Of a DNA stretch of 64,000 nt, positions 63,609-64,000 are shown piece after piece. Origin of the DNA: Labilibaculum antarcticum (GTDB lineage: Bacteria > Bacteroidota > Bacteroidia > Bacteroidales > Marinifilaceae); NCBI RefSeq assembly GCF_002356295.1, contig NZ_AP018042.1, positions 2,450,361 through 2,514,360 on the forward strand. Reading direction: 5' to 3'. Numbering within the stretch: position 1 is the first letter of the stretch; each line of letters starts with the position of its first letter. The notes below the pieces were generated by a model, which was not told the origin of the DNA, ran no database searches, and saw only the letters and a list, made by a program, of their open reading frames with translations. The position numbers were made by a program, and so were the translations under genes.

Positions 63609-64000
63609 ATGAAAATAAGTGCAATAATTGAAAAAATTAATGGTGGCGATAATAAAGCATTTAATGCTTTATATGGTAATGATGCTGCTGTATTAAAACA
63701 ACAAGCAGATCGTTATACAAAACAATTGGCAGATTTTAAAACTGCTTTTAGCTGTGATGATGCAACATTGTTTAGTGCGCCAGGTCGTACTGAAGTTGGT
63801 GGTAATCATACTGATCATCAACTTGGAAGAGTGTTGGCCGGTGCTGTAAATTTGGATAATATTGCAGTTGCTGCAGCTAATGGAACAAATGTAGTTCGTA
63901 TTAATTCGGTTGGTTTTCCTCCATTCGAGGTTGATTTAGCTAATCTTGAGGTTACTGAGTTTCAGGTGACACCAACAAATTTAGTTCGTTCAATTGCTTC
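63609..64000 (+). CDS. galK: Galactokinase, N-terminal part
   Basis: The first 130 codons are present; the gene runs off the window. TLFSAPGRTEVGGNHTDHQ is the galactokinase signature in the variant form found in many Firmicutes and Bacteroidota (APGRVN.IGEHTDY in the classical enzyme becomes APGRTEVGGNHTDHQ). Phosphorylates galactose with ATP at the head of the Leloir pathway, feeding galT. It lies 33 bases after galE. Confidence 0.9.
   Translation, partial: MKISAIIEKINGGDNKAFNALYGNDAAVLKQQADRYTKQLADFKTAFSCDDATLFSAPGRTEVGGNHTDHQLGRVLAGAVNLDNIAVAAANGTNVVRINSVGFPPFEVDLANLEVTEFQVTPTNLVRSIA

Overview
The window looks like chromosome of an AT-rich member of the Bacteroidota, probably a marine, gliding or T9SS-bearing Bacteroidales/Marinilabiliales-type organism (the exact taxon is a guess). 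The evidence is a gldKLMN type IX secretion operon with a PorP/SprF protein, TonB receptors with an N-terminal carboxypeptidase-regulatory-like domain, DUF4296 and HU-CCDC81/SPOR proteins, a cytoplasmic short GT5 protein beside panC, near-absence of Shine-Dalgarno sequences, and several copies of the Bacteroidota -7 promoter box TAnnTTTG.

Region 1 (1-13 kb): after the tail of a glutaminyl cyclotransferase comes a LacI-family regulator divergent from a TonB receptor, with a perfect LacI-type operator between them. A co-directional run follows: sodium/solute symporter, GT4 glycosyltransferase, GH13_18 sugar phosphorylase of the glucosylglycerate phosphorylase type, GH38 alpha-mannosidase and glycerate kinase. 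Read together these can import a mannosyl/glucosyl-glycerate compatible solute, remove mannose, phosphorolyse glucosylglycerate to glucose-1-phosphate plus glycerate, and phosphorylate glycerate. This is the best candidate for a little-described system here.

Region 2 (13-25 kb) is accessory. It has two secreted proteins (one a beta-helix protein with resemblance to iota-carrageenases), a LytS/LytTR two-component pair, a stop-interrupted RecQ C-terminal relic, a small MotA/ExbB-like protein, two serine hydrolases of the beta-lactamase fold with cassette-like flanks, and dispersed and tandem repeats.

Region 3 (25-38 kb) holds cell-envelope and hypothetical genes: a DUF3108 protein, a thiamine-binding MTH1187 protein, an Ig-like lipoprotein, a degenerate GlpD-like protein, a His-rich small protein with a TonB receptor, a degenerate amidohydrolase next to a DUF4296 lipoprotein, and an MlaFE ABC pair.

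Region 4 (38-58 kb) is mostly housekeeping: manC, porP-gldKLMN, topA, a class A penicillin-binding protein, radA, rfaE2, panD-panC, a short glycogen synthase-like protein, glmS and rfbB. Between the penicillin-binding protein and radA lies a complete cobalamin riboswitch that is not followed by any normal gene, only a 43-codon ORF and a terminator. This is the second strong candidate.

Region 5 (58.5-64 kb): an HU/SPOR protein, then a GntR-type regulator and the Leloir genes galT-galE-galK (galK runs off the end). Matching 10-bp tandem repeats upstream of the regulator and upstream of the gal operon look like the regulator's binding sites. No rRNA, tRNA, CRISPR array, complete insertion sequence or prophage was seen.
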